This document shows positions 7,438-15,911 of a stretch of DNA of 42,961 nucleotides, piece by piece. Position numbers and translations under genes: made by a program. The stretch's first letter is position 1. Every line of letters starts with the position of its first letter. The DNA lies in assembly GCA_001829315.1 (NCBI GenBank), contig MIAY01000018.1:1-42961 (forward strand), read 5' to 3'. The notes beneath the pieces were generated by a model, which was given only the letters and a program-made list of their open reading frames with translations, ran no database searches and was not told where the DNA came from. The stretch is from Spirochaetes bacterium GWE1_32_154 (lineage in GTDB: Bacteria; Spirochaetota; GWE2-31-10).

Positions 7438-8976
7438 ATGAAAAAACTAATTAATGTCATGTTTCTATTTTGTTCATTATTTATTCTTACACAATGCGAT
7501 CTTAATCCATCCACAGAAGTTTCATCGAGTGATAACAAATCTGTTTTTATCGAAAAGAAAACTGTATCCGTAAAACCGGGTGAAACAAAATCACTCTTTG
7601 TTACTGCCATAAAACCGGATGGTTCTGCAGATACGTATACTGCTGCGGCTGATAATGATAAGGCAAAAGTAACAATCACCTCTACGGGTATATCAGTAGA
7701 GGGAACATCTGTCGGTAAGGCTATTATCAGTATAACATCAGGTTCCGGGGCTACAAGTGTTCTCAATGTTCATGTGTATGAACCGCTTACTATGGACATA
7801 GGTAATGGATTATTAATACAATTTACATACAAGTTTGATAATAAATGGGATGACGGTGGTAGTGGCGGGGATTATAACACTGTATGGTGGCATCCGCAAT
7901 ACGATGCGGCAAACGGATGGTATCCGGTGGGTTCTTATATCCGGGGAAATTACATTAATGCTAATAAAACTCATGCAGTTGTGCTTGTTAAAGACCTGTA
8001 TGGCAAAGATCTTCTTGCAAAACCAACTGATTATGAACTTATATACAATGACAGCGGTTCAGGTGCAGACAAAGACGGTTCTGTCTGGCTGCCTATTGCT
8101 CCTGATGGATATGTTGCAATGGGGGTTATTGTTCAATCGGGTCACGAAAAACCATCAACTGATGTGATCCGTTGTGTAAAAAAGGAATATACGGTACCTG
8201 CAAAAGCCGGTGACTGGATCTATGATGATTCCGGAACCGGTGCAAGTATGAACCTTACTGTATGGGACCTTGCAGAGCCTGATAATTATTCTTTATCTGA
8301 AGGATATATGTTTTTAGATCCCGGTACAGTCATAGCATCTTCATCCGGTGACTCTGAAACGATAAGCAGTACGATTAAAAATGTATTTCTAATAAGTATC
8401 CCGGTTACCGAAGAAGTTGATACTGCCGGCATTGAACCGAAATTAACCGGCTATAAACCATATTCAAGTACATATCCGAAATTCTTTTCCTCAGTGCGTG
8501 TTCCATTTACACTCATTACTGATTCTAATAGAACTCTTGAATGGAAAGTCGACAACTCACCATTCTATTACATCCAGCGGGAAGAGGTTTACTCAGATGC
8601 TCAAACACTTGATAATCGTCAGGGTACAGCCGATGCCTCAATTAATTATAGTACAGAAGTCGGTTTCAGTAAAACAGAAACTGATACATTCAGCCAGGAA
8701 ATAGGTATGGAAGTCACCGCAGAAGGTGGTGCTTCATTCTTGGGTTCAGGTGGAAAATGGTCTGTTAAACTGAGTGCTAAACTTGGCTGGCAACAACAAA
8801 CTGCAACGACATATTCATTTGTGGAAACAAAAACATATAATTTTACGGTACCTGCACAAAAATATGCGCAGCTTTTGCATGTGACAAGCCAGTTCAGAGC
8901 GCTGGACAGCCTGGGGAATACAGTGACTATTCTACCGATGAAGTCAAACAGTCTGAAGTATTTACAGTATCCTTAA
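7438..8976 (+). CDS. lipoprotein with Big2-like, Vps62-like and aerolysin/ETX-like regions
   Basis: Predicted 512-residue surface or periplasmic lipoprotein. Signal peptide with lipobox FILTQC (Cys20). Residues about 35-115 form a Big2/Ig-like domain (VSVKPGETKSLFV, SVGKAIISI). Residues about 118-300 resemble Vps62 (DUF946): three related units carry DDGGSGG, NDSGSGA and DDSGTGA, each followed by a W or VW strand, and APDGYVAMG and VIRCVKKEY are typical. Residues about 350-512 (FYYIQREEVYSD, then long Ser/Thr-rich strands STEVGFSKTETDTFSQEIG and WSVKLSAKLGW, ending with TVPAQKYAQLLHV) have the look of an aerolysin/ETX-MTX2 pore-forming module. GAGGAG lies before the ATG. It is monocistronic. 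A role as membrane-damaging effector or adhesin is inferred; I see no protease-activation site with certainty. Confidence 0.75.
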   Translation: MKKLINVMFLFCSLFILTQCDLNPSTEVSSSDNKSVFIEKKTVSVKPGETKSLFVTAIKPDGSADTYTAAADNDKAKVTITSTGISVEGTSVGKAIISITSGSGATSVLNVHVYEPLTMDIGNGLLIQFTYKFDNKWDDGGSGGDYNTVWWHPQYDAANGWYPVGSYIRGNYINANKTHAVVLVKDLYGKDLLAKPTDYELIYNDSGSGADKDGSVWLPIAPDGYVAMGVIVQSGHEKPSTDVIRCVKKEYTVPAKAGDWIYDDSGTGASMNLTVWDLAEPDNYSLSEGYMFLDPGTVIASSSGDSETISSTIKNVFLISIPVTEEVDTAGIEPKLTGYKPYSSTYPKFFSSVRVPFTLITDSNRTLEWKVDNSPFYYIQREEVYSDAQTLDNRQGTADASINYSTEVGFSKTETDTFSQEIGMEVTAEGGASFLGSGGKWSVKLSAKLGWQQQTATTYSFVETKTYNFTVPAQKYAQLLHVTSQFRALDSLGNTVTILPMKSNSLKYLQYP

Positions 8977-8991
8977 GATAATCGTGAAGCC

Positions 8992-9019
8992 GGTAATGTT
9001 GCTTTTAGGTGACATTACC
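8992..9019 (+). terminator. hairpin after the Vps62-type lipoprotein gene
   Basis: Arms GGTAATGT (8992-8999) and ACATTACC (9012-9019) pair perfectly around a 12-base loop, 15 bases after the stop. There is no U-tract, so termination ability is uncertain. Confidence 0.4.
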
Positions 9020-9082
9020 TTCAGAACACCTCTTCTGAGAAACTTTTCAGAAAAACTCCGTGCCCTCCAGTGAAACGGGCAT

Positions 9083-9454
9083 CTACCTATCCCCTGGAAA
9101 CACAGCCTCTGCAAGTCGCGTTATTCTTTCAAATGCCTCAATACAGTTTCTTTCACCTGAGCTTGTGAGTGTTACAAAACTAACCCTTGCGTCATGTTCT
9201 GTTTTCTCGCGACTAACCAGACCGATTTTCTCCATCGGGGCTAATATCCGTGTGACCCCCGAAGCGGTCAGTCCTATTTTGTCGGCCAGATCGATACGTC
9301 TCATTTTCTTCTGAGGTGCGTTATACAGGTGATATACGATAAAATATTCACTCACCCCCATACCATCAAGACCGCTTGAGAATTTTCTATTATTTTCGGT
9401 AAAAATCCGGGATAGATTCATATACTGATCTACCGCTTTATTGTGCAGTTCCAT
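9083..9454 (-). CDS. MarR family transcriptional regulator
   Basis: A 123-residue winged-helix repressor. It has the dimerisation helix (VDQYMNLSRIF), HTH with KMRRIDLADKIGLTASGVTR, then the wing KIGLVSREKTEHDARVSFVTLT with the usual DxR. The C-terminal helix ends early (RLAEAVFPGDR), some 15-25 residues short of most relatives, which may mean a recent nonsense change. SD GAGG precedes the ATG. A perfect palindrome over its promoter indicates autorepression. No transporter or enzyme gene sits next to it in the usual MarR arrangement; the upstream neighbour is a co-directional sugar O-acetyltransferase. Confidence 0.88.
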   Translation of the reverse strand: MELHNKAVDQYMNLSRIFTENNRKFSSGLDGMGVSEYFIVYHLYNAPQKKMRRIDLADKIGLTASGVTRILAPMEKIGLVSREKTEHDARVSFVTLTSSGERNCIEAFERITRLAEAVFPGDR

Positions 9455-9467
9455 ATTACCTCACTTA

Positions 9468-9492
9468 CTTGACATATAATTGATATGTCAAG
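9468..9492. promoter_or_regulatory. MarR operator, 10-bp perfect inverted repeat
   Basis: Arms CTTGACATAT (9468-9477) and ATATGTCAAG (9483-9492) are perfect complements around AATTG. The right arm overlaps the -10 hexamer and the rest covers the predicted start of transcription of the marR-type gene. Confidence 0.75.
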
Positions 9493-9519
9493 TATATATT
9501 AAGTTTTTTGAAAAGTCAA
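9491..9519 (-). promoter_or_regulatory. promoter of the marR-type gene
   Basis: On the minus strand TTGACT (9519-9514), 17-bp spacer, TATACT (9496-9491). The start of transcription is predicted near 9484, inside the operator palindrome. Confidence 0.6.
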
Positions 9520-9565
9520 TAGTATGACGCATAAAAAAATGGTATTTGAATTTATTGAAAAAGCC

Positions 9566-10120
9566 TCATTTTATATACCGGATAATCTTTGCCGGCACAC
9601 CGGCGATTACTACATTATCAGGAAAACTTTTTGTAACCACCGAGCCTGAAGCCACTACAACATTATTACCAAGAACAACTCCCGGATTTATAGTTGCATG
9701 ACCTCCTATCCAGCAATTGTTACCTATGATAATTTTCTTCCCGTATTCTGCACCCGAGCATCGGGTTACAGGATCAACCGGATGTGTAGCAGTATAAATC
9801 CCGACTTGTGGTGCTATAAAACAATTATCACCGATTATTACTTCGGCAACATCCAGAATCACGCAGTTAAAATTTGCGTAAAAATTATTTCCAATATGTA
9901 TATTTGAACCGTAATCACAATAAAATGGCGGTTCAACATATATATTCTTCCCTGATGTACCAAACAGTTTCTTTAAAATTGTATACCTTTTCCCGGGATT
10001 TGCTATAGAGGACTTGTTGTATTTTTCGAAAAGAAGTCTCGCTTTTTTCCTCATAGTTACAAGAACGCTGTCTAATGAGTTATACAACTCACCACTGATC
10101 ATTTTTTGAAACTCTGTCAT
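9566..10120 (-). CDS. maltose/galactoside O-acetyltransferase family (left-handed beta-helix)
   Basis: A 184-residue cytoplasmic acetyltransferase of the Maa/LacA/NodL type, transferring acetyl from acetyl-CoA to a sugar hydroxyl. The N-terminal helical Mac domain ([27 protein letters not shown]) is followed by hexapeptide turns ([31 protein letters not shown]) and the catalytic histidine in TATHPVDP. The end [17 protein letters not shown] is the standard C-terminal turn. Length and start are normal for the family, with AGAGG upstream of the ATG. The sugar substrate cannot be assigned. Confidence 0.9.
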   Translation of the reverse strand: MTEFQKMISGELYNSLDSVLVTMRKKARLLFEKYNKSSIANPGKRYTILKKLFGTSGKNIYVEPPFYCDYGSNIHIGNNFYANFNCVILDVAEVIIGDNCFIAPQVGIYTATHPVDPVTRCSGAEYGKKIIIGNNCWIGGHATINPGVVLGNNVVVASGSVVTKSFPDNVVIAGVPAKIIRYIK

Positions 10121-10234
10121 AGAATTAACCTCTTAGTATATTGTACAAATAAAAAAACGTGTGTTTCTCACTTTTCGTAAGATATATATATTATCATATT
10201 TTATTATTTTAAAGTAAAAAAGGAAGGTTAATCA

Positions 10235-11518
10235 ATGTTTCAAAAAGTATCTATTTTATTCATTATGATGATTTCTATAAGCTGTACAACAAAATTTATA
10301 GAACCGGAAAATTTCAGAGAAAAAGCCATGACCACAAATGAGATGCTTTCATTCTCACTAAACGGCACAGCCGCTACTATCACAGAAACTGCAATCGACA
10401 TCACCCTGCCTTAAGGCACAAATGTCACAAATCTGGTAGCCACATTTACCACTAACGGTGAATCAGTTTCTGTCGGTTCGACACTACAAACCTCAGGTGT
10501 AACCGTGAATAACTTTACAAACCCGGTTGTCTACACAGTAACTGCTGAAGATGGTTCAGCTAAAAACTATGCAGTGTCGGTTCTCCGTATCAAACCTGTG
10601 TACACAGAAGATGCACCGACTAATACTAAATACTATCAGATTCCTATGGAGATCAATGCTAATGGAACAACGAGCACTCAAACGCACAGATTTCATTTTG
10701 ATGCACCGGTAGTATATAATGCAGATAAAAGCAAAAAATATCCTCTTGTTATCAATCTTCATGCTTCGGGATTTCCAAACTCGGAAGAAGCAACTGAAAT
10801 TACTGACGAATCTCATTTTGCATATTTAAGAGACGGGAGTTCATATGCATTTCTAAATGGAAATGATATACCTGAGAGCTTCTATTATCTACCCATCTGC
10901 CCGCCGCCTTACTCAGCTTATACCGGCGGACCACTTGCTCGTGACGGAGGAGAATGGAACTCACCTGCTTCAAAACAAATGATAATGGCTACAATCAAAG
11001 ATCTTATCAACCGGTTCAATATTGACATTACGAGAATTTACATCACAGGTTTTTCAATGGGTGGCGCCGGTACATGGTATATCGCTCAGGAATGATACAA
11101 CCAGACAGGAATGCCGTTTGTAGCAATCTGCAGGGGTGCCGGATATTCACCGACTAATCAGATGCTTGATAACGCTGAATTTGATGATATATACAAAAGT
11201 GCGGTCTGGATTGATGTCGGGGAAAATGACACAATGGGTATTGGTGGCTCGATGGGAAATAATGAATTGATGCAACACACATATAATAAGCAGAAATCCA
11301 TGATACCGGGCGGGACTGAAAATATTACAACAAAAACGCTTACAAACCCTGATCCTAATGGAATGCCTGAAACAATCCAGTCTGTATTGCATGATTATAC
11401 GATAAAGGATGAGTCCATCTATCGTTTATCCGTTAACCCTGATTGGGGACACTCATATTTTATAAGCTGGAATAGCGATTTTATTACATGGCTGTTTAGT
11501 AAATCAGTTCGTGATTGA
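10235..11518 (+). pseudogene. lipoprotein esterase/PHB-depolymerase-like gene with two in-frame stops
   Basis: One uninterrupted frame of 427 sense positions runs from an ATG with SD GGAAGG to TGA at 11516-11518, broken only by TAA at 10412-10414 (codon 60) and TGA at 11093-11095 (codon 287). Reading through, it encodes a lipoprotein signal peptide (MFQKVSILFIMMISISC), a DUF5018-like beta domain (residues about 35-120) and an alpha/beta-hydrolase of the carboxylesterase/depolymerase kind. The nucleophile motif is GFSMGG, and WGHSYF supplies the likely catalytic His. There are no frameshifts and both stops are one base from sense (TAA from GAA or CAA; TGA from TGG), so inactivation looks recent. 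Sequencing error is the alternative. Confidence 0.8.
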
Positions 11519-11541
11519 GTTAGTTTTCAAAGTAAACAAAA

Positions 11542-11573
11542 GAAGGACTCCAATACAATTTGTGGAGTCCTTC
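11542..11573 (+). terminator. hairpin terminator after the esterase-like gene
   Basis: An 11-bp perfect stem, GAAGGACTCCA (11542-11552) with TGGAGTCCTTC (11563-11573), has a 10-base loop and lies 24 bases after the stop. The usual T-run is missing. Confidence 0.6.
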
Positions 11574-11600
11574 AACCATATACAATCATAACGTTCCCTC

Positions 11601-11629
11601 TTGCCATAATTATCATTTTATAATATAAA
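11601..11629 (+). promoter_or_regulatory. promoter of the methyltransferase-VOC operon, leaderless geometry
   Basis: TTGCCA (11601-11606), 17-bp spacer, TATAAA (11624-11629), with ATG 7 bases later at 11637. No SD. An alternative TATAAT at 11619-11624 has no matching -35. Confidence 0.5.
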
Positions 11630-11636
11630 ACAACTC

Positions 11637-12284
11637 ATGGATAAAACAGAAAAAACAATAAAAGCATATAACGCATCCGCTCATAACTTTCAAACTAAAT
11701 TCATGGACTTAAAACTTTATAAAAATTCATTTGAAATCCTGTCAGGCTACTTACAACCCGACTTTACAATTCTCGATCCGGGATGCGGTCCCGGTAATGT
11801 TACAAAATATCTTCTCGAAAAAGAAACTACTCTGAAGATAACCGGCATTGACTTATCAGAAGAAATGATAAAACTCGCCCGAAAAAATGTACCCGGCGCT
11901 GAATTTGAATGTCAGGATATCAGAAAAATAAACTTTGAAAACAATCAGTTTGATATGATAATTGCCGCTTTCTGCCTGCCGTATTTGTATAATGAAGAAG
12001 CAGCTGATTTTATAAAAAAAACTTCCGGTTTCCTCAAAAATGGTGGAATACTATATGTCAGCACAATGGAAGGTGATGGAAACAGATTTGAAACGACCAG
12101 TTTCTGTCGCGATCATGAAATGTTTTTTAACTATTATAATGAAGATTTTCTTTTGGATGTGTTTAAAGATAACAACCTGAATGTAGAGCATTATATCCGG
12201 CAGGAATATCCGGAATCAGACGGTTCAGTGACCGTTGATATGATATTCATATTGAAGAAAACAGGAGAATACTATGAAAATTGA
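11637..12284 (+). CDS. class I SAM-dependent methyltransferase
   Basis: A 215-residue Rossmann-fold methyltransferase. Motif I is FTILDPGCGPGNVTKYLL (about residues 44-61), followed by the acidic residue after strand 2 (ITGIDLSEEMIKLA) and the motif IV region FDMIIAAFCLPYL. The C-terminal part is the usual small substrate cap. It is soluble, with no signal peptide. The substrate cannot be inferred. Its last 11 bases overlap the start of the VOC gene, so the two are translationally coupled. Confidence 0.88.
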   Translation: MDKTEKTIKAYNASAHNFQTKFMDLKLYKNSFEILSGYLQPDFTILDPGCGPGNVTKYLLEKETTLKITGIDLSEEMIKLARKNVPGAEFECQDIRKINFENNQFDMIIAAFCLPYLYNEEAADFIKKTSGFLKNGGILYVSTMEGDGNRFETTSFCRDHEMFFNYYNEDFLLDVFKDNNLNVEHYIRQEYPESDGSVTVDMIFILKKTGEYYEN

Positions 12285-12666
12285 ACATATCGCTCTATGG
12301 GTTAATGACCTGGAAAAAATGAAAAACTTCTATATACACTATTTCAACTGTACAGCCGGTGAAAAGTATATAAATACAAAGAACAGGTTTGAATCATACT
12401 TCCTCACATTCACAAGCGGTGCAAGGTTGGAAATAATGCAGATGCATTCCATACAACAGAATATCAATGATCCTCACAAGCAATATACCGGACTGATACA
12501 TTTTGCTTTACAACTTGAAAGCCGGGAAGCAGTTGACGAACTGACTAAACGCCTTGAAGATGACGGGTATGAAATAGCCGGTTACCCGAGAGTAACGGGT
12601 GACGGATATTATGAAAGTTGTGTTTTTGATCCAGAAATGAATAGAATAGAGCTTATTATCACATGA
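12274..12666 (+). CDS. VOC family (glyoxalase/bleomycin-resistance fold) protein
   Basis: A 130-residue vicinal-oxygen-chelate protein with two beta-alpha-beta-beta-beta modules. It begins MKIEHIALWVNDLEKMKNFY and ends YYESCVFDPEMNRIELI. Candidate metal ligands are His5, Glu in ARLEIM, His in GLIHFAL and Glu in NRIELI, the four positions used in glyoxalase I-like enzymes, so metal binding is plausible. SD AGGAG overlaps the end of the methyltransferase gene. Its role (lyase, dioxygenase or resistance) is open. Confidence 0.88.
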   Translation: MKIEHIALWVNDLEKMKNFYIHYFNCTAGEKYINTKNRFESYFLTFTSGARLEIMQMHSIQQNINDPHKQYTGLIHFALQLESREAVDELTKRLEDDGYEIAGYPRVTGDGYYESCVFDPEMNRIELIIT

Positions 12667-12726
12667 AAAAACACAACGAAAATCTCATTCTCATATAAAT
12701 GGGAAAAAGATATAAACACACAACAA

Positions 12727-13530
12727 CTAATTCTGCATGAACACAAGCCAGTCATTTTCGGCAGTATTGATGCTTAACCCAAAAGCCTTTTGAAATTTAC
12801 CTTTCCAATTATCAATAGAACAATCTTCTATCCAGTCATTCACCGCATCCTGTCCGTAACTGAATAGTAAATACCCTATGAATGATGCACAAATCTGATA
12901 ATTAATACCCGGGTCGCGGGATAATGAATCAAAATCAATATTCTGAAATTCAATCGACGTTAGTTCAAAAAGTTCTGATGGCTTAGGTGCTATACCATCC
13001 CTTATAGCTGATTGAATATAAAATGAAAATAAATACCTATAGTTTATTGGATTGTCTTGCTGTACAGAACTTGATATTTCTTCATATAATGTTGCATGTC
13101 CTTCACAAATACCGGGTACGGTCAATCGATATTGATGTCTTTGAACGCTATGAATGTATTCATGCAGAATAACCAAAGCAGTAATATCAAGCGGATATTC
13201 ATATATTATCTGCATACCATGTGTCAACTCAACACTCCCTTCACTTATCTGATCTTTGAAAATTCCGGCATATTCAGTATCAGAAACCGTATCAAATAAC
13301 CATGCTGTTGTTTTTAAATTAAATATTGTACTCATTTCTACTTCTGCAATTTTAATATAATTCTCTACCGCATCAGATATTTCTTTTATATCATTTTCAA
13401 CCAGTGAATCCTTCTTATAATAGTAGCGAATTTTTGAAGTATCATACTCTTCATATTGTTCTGTATTATAAAACATTGTTGCACAACCGATGAAAACAAA
13501 AATGATAACTGAAATACTAATAAAGCGCAT
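12727..13530 (-). CDS. lipoprotein with HExxH zinc-metallopeptidase motif
   Basis: A 267-residue lipoprotein: signal peptide MRFISISVIIFVFIGC with lipobox FIGC. The central segment TALVILHEYIHSVQRHQ holds the zinc motif HEYIH (His123, Glu124, His127). About 16 residues later comes GICEGHATLYEE, whose Glu143 fits the third zinc ligand of gluzincins. No close family is recognisable beyond a peptidase-MA-like resemblance. I start at the ATG at 13528-13530, which has GGAG upstream, rather than the TTG two codons earlier. It overlaps the end of the upstream barrel-like gene by 14 bases, so the two are probably coupled and act together at the cell envelope. Confidence 0.65.
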   Translation of the reverse strand: MRFISISVIIFVFIGCATMFYNTEQYEEYDTSKIRYYYKKDSLVENDIKEISDAVENYIKIAEVEMSTIFNLKTTAWLFDTVSDTEYAGIFKDQISEGSVELTHGMQIIYEYPLDITALVILHEYIHSVQRHQYRLTVPGICEGHATLYEEISSSVQQDNPINYRYLFSFYIQSAIRDGIAPKPSELFELTSIEFQNIDFDSLSRDPGINYQICASFIGYLLFSYGQDAVNDWIEDCSIDNWKGKFQKAFGLSINTAENDWLVFMQN

Positions 13531-14254
13531 ATACAACTCCTACGCGAATACTGTTATTAAAAAATACATCCGGTATGAAATCACCAACTGCTAATACTAC
13601 TCTAAAATCATTACGGTACCCGGCCTCAATTGAGAGACTCCTTGTAAGCTTATAATTACAACTAATATTAAGTGAGTTATTTACCATATAAACCGGTTGA
13701 TTTGCAGTATATTTTAATTCATTAAACTGTTGCATAATGCCGTAACCACCACCAGAACTATTTGTGATTACTATATTACATCGTTTTACCGGTTGTATAC
13801 TAAGTCCCTGTGACAAAAATACATGGGGAATTACTCTCAAAATAGTAAAATATAAATTTATTCCTGCAGGAAAAATATCGGTTTTCATTATTACACCAGC
13901 CCCGAAACCGGTTATATAGCGAAAACGAAATCTCTCAGGTAAATAAATCCGTAATGAATATTCTGATGTGTGTTCAAAAGACATATTTGGAGTTTCATCA
14001 ACTAATTTCCTGTTGCGAAATACAAAAGGTGTTACCGATGATGTGGAACTTACTTCATTAAAAAAAGAGATTTTACCATTTCTATGCTCGTTAGTATATA
14101 TAAAAGAAAAACCGGGTGACACAACAGTACGGTAGAGAACAATATCTGCCTGCTCGTGATACATCATTTGAGAGAAAAAGCCAAAATTATTTAATGTCAG
14201 TGCTCCAAGATTTCCAGTTATCATCAGAATAATAAAAATTATGCTTTTTTTCAT
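13517..14254 (-). CDS. exported protein, probable outer-membrane beta-barrel
   Basis: A 245-residue protein with signal peptide MKKSIIFIILMITGNLGA. The mature part is made of alternating hydrophobic and polar strands rich in Tyr, Phe and Asn (for example FRFRYITGFGAGVIMKTDIF, LTRSLSIEAGYRNDFRVVLA) and ends VGVVYALY with aromatics at the C-terminus, typical of a small outer-membrane barrel. No family is recognised. It is translationally coupled to the downstream metallopeptidase-like lipoprotein, for which it may be a partner or substrate. The SD is weak. Length fits a barrel of about 10-12 strands. Confidence 0.6.
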   Translation of the reverse strand: MKKSIIFIILMITGNLGALTLNNFGFFSQMMYHEQADIVLYRTVVSPGFSFIYTNEHRNGKISFFNEVSSTSSVTPFVFRNRKLVDETPNMSFEHTSEYSLRIYLPERFRFRYITGFGAGVIMKTDIFPAGINLYFTILRVIPHVFLSQGLSIQPVKRCNIVITNSSGGGYGIMQQFNELKYTANQPVYMVNNSLNISCNYKLTRSLSIEAGYRNDFRVVLAVGDFIPDVFFNNSIRVGVVYALY

Positions 14255-14396
14255 ATAGTTAAACTACCATTTTACACTTCTTAATGCAACTATTAGTAAT
14301 TACAAAATAAGGTTTATAGTGGCAATGAGCAATGTATCAAGTTGTGTTTGTTAATGGATGAATAGCCGAAAATCAATATTATTTACTTTTAAAATA

Positions 14397-14425
14397 TTGA
14401 CAGAATTGTTAATGATTAGTATGAT
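14397..14425 (+). promoter_or_regulatory. near-consensus sigma70 promoter
   Basis: TTGACA (14397-14402), 17-bp spacer, TATGAT (14420-14425), the strongest promoter match in the window by eye. It points to the fragment at 14438-14560 and then the DMT transporter at 14588. The rest of 14255-14437 shows no coding potential. Confidence 0.6.
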
Positions 14426-14437
14426 TTTGTTTAAGTT

Positions 14438-14560
14438 ATTTTTTCTTTTCTGAACAAAGTGGATGAAAATATTGAACCCGTTCTATTATTCGATGATGAT
14501 GATAAAAGCGGGTTTCTTGAATCTATTTTATGTTATGGTGAAGTAATTTATCAGCGTTAG
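14438..14560 (+). pseudogene. 3' fragment resembling the end of an MNT-type nucleotidyltransferase
   Basis: An open frame reads NKVDENIEPVLLFDDDDKS and ends GFLESILCYGEVIYQR before TAG. The ending (short helix, small turn, GEVIYQR) resembles the C-terminus of minimal nucleotidyltransferases of the MNT/HEPN kind. The N-terminal GS-x10-DxD motif is absent, so it cannot be functional. The assignment is by pattern only. Confidence 0.3.
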
Positions 14561-14587
14561 TGCTATATAAAACACACAAGGATTTAC

Positions 14588-15475
14588 ATGGCATATTTAG
14601 AAGTAATATTTGCTGCTGCAATATGGGGTTTAACCGGAGTTTTTGTCAAATTACTCAATATTCATCCTCTTTTCGTTACATTTTTCAGAGTTTCTTCGCC
14701 GGCAATAGCATTATTAGCCTATTTCCTTATTAAACGTGAGAAAGAAGCATTTGTATTCAATACAATATTAACCACAACATCAATCATGAATACAGTGAGA
14801 CTTTTTTTATACTTTGCAGCCTTCTCTTTAACCGGAATCGGGAACACCGTCATTTTGTTTTACACCTACCCCGTCTGGGCTGTTATTATGAGTGCACTAT
14901 TTCTAAAAGAAAAAGTTAATAAATACCTGTTATTGATGTTACCGGTTGCCTTTACCGGTATGATACTTGTATTTTTGAATAAATCATTTTCATTCAATAA
15001 TAAGGACTTTCCCGGTATGATATGTGCAGTGTTATCAGCAATCCTATTTGCCTTTATGATGATTCTCACTAAAAAAGTAACCGTAACCTCATCAAATATG
15101 AAGATTATTTTTCACCAGAATATAATTACTATGATTATCATTTTACCTTTCATTTTTTTAGTCCCTTCGTATCCGACATTCAGACAAATTAATATTGGGA
15201 TAGTTTATGGCATTTTAATCGGCTTAATTGGTTTTTTATTTTTTTATTCAGGGTTAAAAAAACTTGATACATCTGTTGTTTCCATTCTTTCTTATTTTGA
15301 AATTGTTAGTGCTGTATTTTTTGGGATAGTATTTCTTGGTGAAATTGTAACATGGAATATTATCGTCGGCGGATTACTGATTGTATTACCTAAATCTATT
15401 ATTATATTAATGGATTCAGGTTTATTTAAACGAGATACTCATGACTTATTCAATCAGAAGATGCACAAAAAATGA
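14588..15475 (+). CDS. DMT superfamily (EamA) transporter
   Basis: A 295-residue inner-membrane protein with about ten transmembrane helices in two EamA repeats. The first repeat shows FAAAIWGLTGVFVKLL and the helix-4/5 region GNTVILFYTYPVWAVIMSAL with FLKEKV; the second shows SYFEIVSAVFFGIVFLGE. The family exports or imports metabolites such as amino acids or nucleotide sugars. AAGGA precedes the ATG. The GNAT gene begins inside its last 35 bases, so the two are coupled, as is common for metabolite exporters paired with modifying enzymes. Confidence 0.9.
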   Translation: MAYLEVIFAAAIWGLTGVFVKLLNIHPLFVTFFRVSSPAIALLAYFLIKREKEAFVFNTILTTTSIMNTVRLFLYFAAFSLTGIGNTVILFYTYPVWAVIMSALFLKEKVNKYLLLMLPVAFTGMILVFLNKSFSFNNKDFPGMICAVLSAILFAFMMILTKKVTVTSSNMKIIFHQNIITMIIILPFIFLVPSYPTFRQINIGIVYGILIGLIGFLFFYSGLKKLDTSVVSILSYFEIVSAVFFGIVFLGEIVTWNIIVGGLLIVLPKSIIILMDSGLFKRDTHDLFNQKMHKK

Positions 15476-15908
15476 CATTGATAAAATCGTTAATCTCAGA
15501 CTAAAACTATGGAATGATGCAGGTGCTTTTTCCAAACCGAAAGAATCCGAATTAATGTATGAACCTAATTTTACCTATATTAAAAAAGCTTTAAATGATA
15601 ACACTATGGTTATTCCGGTTATAGAAGACGATAATGCTGAAATTATCGCAATTGGTATCGGAGTAATACTGGAGAAACCTCCGATTAATCTTAAAAACAA
15701 TGGTAAAGAAGGTTATATTTTTAATATGCACACCCTCGAAAAATACCGGGGTAAAGGTCTTGGAAAGTTGATACTTGATGATATACTGGATTTCTTTGGA
15801 ACACAATCAGTCTTCAAAGTTACCCTGAATGCGAATCAGGAGGCTGCAACGTTTTATACCAGATCCGGGTTTGCAGGCAATCCGCAGTATATGGAACTGC
15901 GGATGTGA
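15441..15908 (+). CDS. GNAT family N-acetyltransferase
   Basis: A 155-residue acetyltransferase. The N-terminus YSIRRCTKNDIDKIVNLRL is typical. The acetyl-CoA pyrophosphate loop is YRGKGLGKLILDDIL (motif A), followed by NANQEAATFYTRSGF (motif B). Its start overlaps the transporter gene by 35 bases. The target amine cannot be assigned. Confidence 0.9.
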   Translation: MTYSIRRCTKNDIDKIVNLRLKLWNDAGAFSKPKESELMYEPNFTYIKKALNDNTMVIPVIEDDNAEIIAIGIGVILEKPPINLKNNGKEGYIFNMHTLEKYRGKGLGKLILDDILDFFGTQSVFKVTLNANQEAATFYTRSGFAGNPQYMELRM

Positions 15909-15911
15909 ATA

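Noticed and set aside
10412-11095. TGA read as Trp or selenocysteine (recoding) to explain the interrupted esterase and sensor genes
   Set aside because: Several intact genes end in TGA (for example at 12284, 12666, 15908, 22641, 32441) and Trp is encoded by TGG throughout. A TAA also interrupts the esterase. Ordinary nonsense changes explain it.
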